Assembly: GCA_037952775.1 (NCBI GenBank)
Contig: JBANAY010000004.1
Coordinates: forward strand, 12,462,001 to 12,526,000
Source: Clonostachys chloroleuca
Lineage: Eukaryota > Ascomycota > Sordariomycetes > Hypocreales > Bionectriaceae
Reading direction: 5' to 3'
DNA length: 64,000 nt
Shown: positions 58,506-64,000 of the stretch, one piece after another
How positions within the stretch are numbered: the first letter of the stretch is position 1
Layout of the letters: each line of letters starts with the position of its first letter
Program-made: the position numbers and the translations under genes
The notes under the pieces: generated by a model
Told to the model about the DNA's origin: nothing
Databases searched by the model: none
The model's input: the letters and a program-made list of their open reading frames with translations, nothing else

Positions 58506-59698
58506 TCATGACCACATAATCTCCCGCAAGCGCTTCTTTTCCTCGTCGCCGCCAAAAATAGCATCGATGCTCTGTCTTGCCAAGGCACATATTCCGGTCT
58601 TGTCAAGGTTGAAATACTGAGCCACCAGGCTATACTCGTTTGACAGTGTGCTCCCAAATACACCAACATCATCAGTCTGCTTCTGTCAGCATAGTTCGGG
58701 TCAGTCGCCGCCAGTGAGACACAAGAAAAACCTACCGCAAGAGAGATGAGAGGCCCCTCCACATCTCTCCAATGGCCGAAATGGTGGCTTTCAAAACTAC
58801 CTTTGATCATCCCGGCTTTGACGTTGCAACTGAGGCACAGCTCAAGGCAAAGCTTTCGTTCCCGGATCGTCGCCCGCGCCACCTCGTCTTCCCAGATGAC
58901 ATGCCCCAGCCTCTGCGGCTGCCACGAGAGCAGGATATCCAGCTCCTCCCTAGATCCACTCTCCTCGGCCTCGGCGAAATGGACGGTGATGCTCAGGCCC
59001 GCCTCTCGTGCACGCTGGAAGACGGGCGTGAAGAGAGATACGCCGCCGCTCGTGCGAGCGGTGGGGTTGCCGCAGAGGTCCAGCCCGACAACTCTGCCCT
59101 TGTGCTTCAGTGCGATGTCGAGAATGGATGAGGCTTTAGGTAGATCATGGCGGCGGTCCACAGAGAGGATAAGCCGCACGTGCAAACCTGGGTTTTCCTT
59201 TTCAAAGGCCGCTATGGTTTCGAGGGTGATGGCGATGTACTGCTCAGCAGTGAGCTGCGTCGTTTCTCTGGGAGTGGTTCGCAGTTCCGCATACACTACG
59301 CCATCTTCCAGGAAATCTCTGAGCACAGAATTGGTTGCATACCGAATCGACTCCTCATCGACGAGGAGGTTGTATATGTAGCTGCTGAAGAGGGGGAAGA
59401 ATCTACTTTCCCCGTTGGTCATTCTGGAGATAACCAAGATAAGCAGGGGAGACGGGCGGGGGAGGGATATTCACGTTTCCAGGTCGAAATCATGCTTTCC
59501 CTCGGGCATAACAATCAAAGGGTCCTCGAGGTCAGTTGCATCTGAGGCTTTCTTCCTCTTCCATATCTCGTGGAGGGTTGATCGTCGAATGCTCCCCGTG
59601 AGGTGGGCATGGAGCTGGACTCATGTAAGCACTTTGTTCGGCCAACTACCAATTGGAGGGAGGCAGACCTCGATTTTAGGAAGAGCCACGAAATCCAT
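58506..59698 (-). CDS. Adenosine deaminase-like protein (ADAL/N6-methyl-AMP deaminase type)
   Basis: Four minus-strand exons (59698-59669, 59614-59475, 59402-58736, 58676-58506) give 335 residues. The zinc-binding HxH lies in LHAHLTG (His12, His14). Later motifs are VYAELRTTP, VHFAEAEESG, RLGHVIWED and TDDVGVFGS, whose aspartates complete the metal site. The family removes the amino group from adenosine or N6-methyl-AMP in the cytosol; ADAL-type proteins prefer the latter. The first intron has an unusual donor (GAG|GTCTGC), but the protein motif across it leaves little doubt. The second acceptor (AAAGTAG|ATTC) was chosen to give FDLETFFPLFSSY. It converges on Fzo1 with about 195 bp between stop codons. 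Confidence 0.9.
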
Positions 59699-60480
59699 CG
59701 TTTGAACCTTTTTGTTGTCGGATGAACTTGAAGTCGATTACCTATGTTTAGTAGATTAGAGGTTCTACTTCGGAGGTTAAAGTATCTAATTGGGTACAGA
59801 TGCCCACAGTAGCTTGTGTAACATTTCTCACATTTTGGTAGCATTCCTAACGATTGGGTATCACAACTGGTGTTTTCATGTGAGTTGGTATCAGTACAAT
59901 TACCTCGAACCCGATATGATACGATACCTACAAAATATGGCATTGCTCTCATTCAGTAATTGCGTCAGCTCAAGTATTCTTCGAAGCTAACTTATAGTCG
60001 CAATAAGACACAGGCCTACTTTTCGGGCAGCCAGCTCTATTTCATTCATGTGAAGATGAAAGCACATCTTAAATCTTTATGCTGAGCCTAGCAGACCCAA
60101 GTCCCTAGATATTTTACCTAATCACCTCAAGCTGCACATTGGCTATCCTCAGGATTTCCGAAATAATAGATCATGGGGGACAAGCCCAGACATACAATAT
60201 GCAAGGCGGCACATAGTTACAGTCATAATGAATTGAAGTCTAAACGACAAGAATACACGTGAATCCCTTCCCTAAATCACACAGCTATCCTTACACACCG
60301 AGCTAAGCCCCGGTATCCCTCTCGCAATGCATTCATTGGGTGGCGTCGTTGGCATTACCTATATTGCCATTTTGTGATTATTATACATGTATGATATTGA
60401 AGAAATCCGCAGTCGTAGGCTTTTTTTTTCTCAGCCCACATTGGCCTGCACACCTCGTTGAGTCGCGTAGAAGTCGTTCC
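59699..60480. other. Deaminase promoter and Tom22 3' flank
   Basis: AT-rich DNA without a coding signal. It holds the deaminase promoter and the 3' region of Tom22. Confidence 0.55.
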
Positions 60481-61006
60481 TTACAGGGAAGGCTTGGCCT
60501 GCTGGCTGCCATCCCCGATCGCAGCGCCGATCATGTCGGCGGTGCTCTGCTCACCACCGGCCGTGAGCAGCTCGCCACCCTGTTGTCGCATGTTGTATTC
60601 TTGCTCCATGGCGGAGAGCTGTTGGTCCTCGGCGAAGGACAAAGCGAAGGGAACACCGAAGAAGAGGGCGGAGGTGGTGATAACCCAGGCGGACTTGCCA
60701 CCAAATGACAGGGCAGTCCAGGTGGCACTGGTGACGGCATTGACCTTGCCAGCGACCCAGCCGCGTGCTGTGGGAGGGATGATATCGCGGAGAGCGTACA
60801 GGCGCTCTGCTAGAGTTTCCTCAGTAGGATCATAATCGGACTCGTTGGAGATCTCGGAGTCTAGTTTGATGATATCAGCAGGTGAGGGGAAGGTGGGTGG
60901 TTTGATTTCGCGACATACCGGTATCAGTGAAATCGTCATCATCGGCATCGGGACCAGCCTGAGAGACCTGGAAGTGCTCATCCTCAACCTCGGTAAGGGT
61001 GACCAT
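60481..61006 (-). CDS. tom22: Tom22, mitochondrial import receptor subunit
   Basis: Two minus-strand exons (61006-60919, 60860-60481) give 155 residues. The acidic cytosolic domain (DADDDDFTDT, SEISNESDYDPTEETLAERL) binds positively charged presequences. ALRDIIPPTARGWVAGK precedes the single membrane helix SAWVITTSALFFGVPFALSF (about residues 85-105). A short Gln/Gly-rich tail faces the intermembrane space. Tom22 is the central receptor and organiser of the TOM complex. The 58-nt intron splits codon 30. The upstream region lies in the gene-free right end of the window. Confidence 0.94.
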
Positions 61007-64000
61007 TTTGGCGATTTATTATATGTGAGGTGGTTTAAAGAAGGGTGCCGGACTCGGGTCGCGTGGCGCACAATGATTGAATTAAGACTGCCTCTGGTTA
61101 AAGGACGAGTCTATCGTGCTAGAAAATGGTGATCTGAGGCAAGGCCCTGCTTTTCAAGAGCTTTTTCGGCGGTACGTTGGGGCCCGAGTTGGCTTTAATG
61201 ATAGTCAAAATGGACCAGATATGACCACACCAAGCGCCACAGGAAAATTTGGGAGCTGCCATCACCAATTACCCCGGCCTTGGTTTATCCGATCCAGGTG
61301 CTGACATAGCACGCACGATGTCGCCATCTATCACGTGCTTCCCCAGACACACTTTGCCTCTGATCTACCCTATAGCTCTCATACCACCTGTCGTGCTGGA
61401 GTTGGATTTATTAATGACAACCATGTGTGTGTGATGAGATGAGAAAGGGCCACGACTACCCCAAATGATTCTCGATGGGAAATATAGGCTAAAATCACGC
61501 CCGAATATGACACGATTCGGCATAAATTTGTTGGTTAAAAACTATAGTTCGGCTGTTGAACTTGGTCTTGCTGTTAGATTCAAGTATCCATACATGAGCT
61601 CGCAGCGCAGATGCTTTTGAGGATATGACATTCGCAAACTGTCAAGAGAGGTGAACCTACCCTAAGCACCCACAACGGAGGGACATCTCATGACACAAAC
61701 ATATCAATTGTTTCTAGGAACATTAAATACAGCTAGTGCTTAGGAAGGGTAGAAAACATAAACAAGCAGGAGGCGCTAATTAGGTCTGTCCACATTGCAG
61801 GGAGAACCGAAGGAGCTGGAGTATATTGCATTATTCAATTAGGCACTCTCCAAATCTCACCCGAACGCAGGGCGCAATTCAAAACTGATTTCAACTGAGA
61901 CGCTATCTTCTTTTGCCTTACTGCTCACAACCCAGATCTCAACCTCGAGAGTGGCACCCAGTGGAAACCGTAGCATTCTCATAGTACCCACCATTGTGTA
62001 TCGACGAAGCTCCAGCTTGATATTGGATCCTGAGCAGGTTTTGGTCCGTTTGGAAACGACTATACAAGAAACTATGCCCGTTCCATACCATACCAGTGTT
62101 ACGACCGACACGGGTGAAGATGCTTCCGGCAAAGCGTACATCTAGGCTGGAGGGCTCTCACCTCGCCTCGTCGGCAAGTAAGCAGGTCCCTTCCTTGAAA
62201 GCTCGTGGTAAAGGAATGTCAGTTTTGTATGATTTTCAAGGGAGATGATCATTCGCCCTACCTGAACTGTCATTACCGGTTTATCGTTGACGCTATGATC
62301 TTAAGGTTTTTAGTGAGAATTAAAAATGTTGGTTATACGTGTTCCTTGCTTCAACGATTGCCACCACCGTCCCTGAGGCAGGTCAACCGAAGATTAGAAA
62401 ATCAAAGTATATCACCCGACCAATCTTACTACAAGGGGAAAGCGAAAGGAGAATAGCTGTTATAACAGCTCTTTTGATAGCACAGTTGAGGAGGTAACAT
62501 GAACCAACATCCAGCTGGGGTTTCGCGATCCCCTAATCTGCTTGCAAAAAGTTTGTTGGGAGCTCGCCATCCACCGGTCACGAGCAGCATCATTTCATCA
62601 TCCCGCGACATCCGACAGCTGAGCCCTCATTGAGCCTATAATCGGGTATCATTAACAGCAACGAGGACTTCGGTCTGGCGAATTACCCGGGGCGAAGTTT
62701 CGATGAACAATAGATTGAAGAATCTTGCCAATAAGCGCGCTCGACGATTCCTCATGAGGTACGCGCGATACCACCTTAGTCACCCTTGCATATATACACA
62801 CTGTAGCCCCAGATAAATCATAGAGGGTCGCAAGAATGACGTCTTCGCGAAGAGCGGTCTATCCACCTTGGGATCGTCGAAAGGGGTGCACAGTCACGCC
62901 TCAAAGGATTTCGTGTGCATAGAGATGGATTGGTTGGCTTGGTCATGGCTGCATGAGAGGGCCATGCATGGCTTGTTGTCTCCTGGGAACTGGGTAGACG
63001 GGCTGGAAAGGGCATATCCATTTGCCTCCATACTAGTTATACTGGCAGCACGTCTGTAATTAGGGGTGAGAAGTAAAACCTGACACATTGTCTCGCAAAG
63101 CCCGCTAACTAGCAGCTACTGTTCGTGTTGATTATTGATAAGCTCCGTGATCAAATTCAGAAACACAGCATACAGCCGAGTCCGCGATACCAAAGGTTTA
63201 GCGATTACTCAGTACAGTGAGGGCGCCAAAGCTGGGCGTGGTCACCTGACACACAAAAATGCCTGCCACCGACCCAAAGAGTCCCTGAGGCAGGCGTAAT
63301 CGTGGCTAATGAGGTACCTAATTAGACACGCAGACTCCAAGCTGCGTTCGGTGGTCCCGGTCACCGGTCCGGCCACCGGGCCGAGAGGAATTGGAGGGCA
63401 ATTGATGCCAGTTGGTCGGCTGACTTGCTCAGCAGACAAACAAACCCACCGGGCTTGACTCGATAGATGATTAAGTTTCAGTTGTTTGCATCTGTTTATC
63501 CGCATTTCCCCCTTTCTAGTCCTTCTCCCTTGCAAAGGAGATGAAGAGATAGGGGCACGTGCCGTGTAAACTGGCTGGGAGAGGGGTGGCGCTCGTTAGG
63601 TGCTCGACACCGTGCTGGACCCGGCGAGGCTGGTTGGGCACTTTGTGGCGGTGTCGGTAAGTATGCAGTGATGTCGGGGGAAAAAAAGAAGTTTAAACAT
63701 GGGGCATATGCAAGAATAGTAACAACTTGCGCCCGCCAGCTGCCCCTGAGTGCATACGATGTACAAGTCCGTCTGCCCAATAGCCGCAAGCCATGGGCTC
63801 ACAGCAGTCGGTTCTCGGAAAGGCGGTCCCGCTGTTGACGCGCGTAGTACATGTAGGCTATGTTCCGCTATAAGCCCTTGCGGGCGTACTGACGGTGTTG
63901 GAACTCCGCGTTTGACTAAGAGTTACAATTACGTAGTATTAGGTAAATTATGCACCACGGGGAGACGTCCTTGGCGACTGATCAAGCATCTGAGGGGGCG
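61007..64000. other. 3-kb right-end region without a supported gene
   Basis: The first part is the Tom22 promoter. A 95-codon minus-strand frame at 61857-62141 has an alternating hydrophobic pattern that could be beta strands, but no start context, partner exon or family match is visible. Other frames are shorter or compositionally odd. No RNA gene or repeat of note is seen. A gene starting beyond the window may have its promoter here. Confidence 0.45.

Overview
The window reads as chromosomal DNA of a filamentous ascomycete, most likely a Sordariomycete. Supporting signs are short introns (about 50-90 nt) with GTANG-type donors and CTAAC/CTGAC-like branch sites, a HET-domain gene, a quinate-permease-type sugar transporter, an X325/BIM1-like copper protein, and filamentous-fungus versions of Ste50, Ptc1, Lcb2 and Fzo1. 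The species cannot be fixed from sequence alone. I resolved 19 complete protein-coding genes plus one cut off at the left edge. Exon boundaries below were worked out by hand from splice signals and reading frame.

Layout: 1-299, a partial acidic protein on the minus strand, followed by a 4.7-kb gene-free stretch. 5.0-9.6 kb, two divergent WD40 genes (STRAP/Unrip homolog and Doa1/Ufd3/PLAA). 10.1-11.0 kb, a secreted GPI-anchored BIM1/X325-like copper protein. 12.6-16.3 kb, a HET-domain gene divergent from an SRR1-like gene. 16.3-18.4 kb, a secreted berberine-bridge-type FAD oxidase, ending 50 bp from the SRR1-like gene. 19.7-20.8 kb, an orphan coiled-coil protein. 21.1-23.0 kb, an MFS sugar/quinate transporter. 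24.4-28.3 kb, Naa30 (NatC) and acetoacetyl-CoA synthetase. 30.8-32.8 kb, Lcb2 (serine palmitoyltransferase). 35.9-37.5 kb, Ste50. 40.6-41.7 kb, a secreted epoxide-hydrolase-like enzyme. 42.9-47.0 kb, a large ADF-H protein with a PH-like C-terminus. 48.7-50.6 kb, a Ptc1-type PP2C phosphatase. 52.1-53.3 kb, a Gfo/Idh/MocA dehydrogenase. 54.2-55.1 kb, Vps2 (ESCRT-III). 55.6-58.3 kb, the mitofusin Fzo1. 58.5-59.7 kb, an adenosine-deaminase-like protein. 60.5-61.0 kb, Tom22. The last 3 kb hold no gene I can support.

How the genes relate: this is mainly a housekeeping and signalling region, not a biosynthetic cluster. Ste50 and Ptc1 act on related MAPK routes, Fzo1 and Tom22 both sit in the mitochondrial outer membrane, and Doa1 and Vps2 both touch ubiquitin and endosome biology. 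None of these pairings is an operon-like unit. The accessory genes are the copper protein, the HET gene, the FAD oxidase, the transporter and the secreted hydrolase.

The most notable structural signal is that three genes (transporter, Ste50, Ptc1) each carry one apparent single-base deletion inside a G/C homopolymer. Adding one base to each run gives a full-length protein of the expected family size. This points to sequencing or assembly error, although real lesions cannot be excluded. I did not find a convincing new multi-gene system. The best leads for novelty are the ADF-H/PH-like protein, the orphan 311-residue protein, the X325-like protein and a tRNA-like A-box/B-box element.
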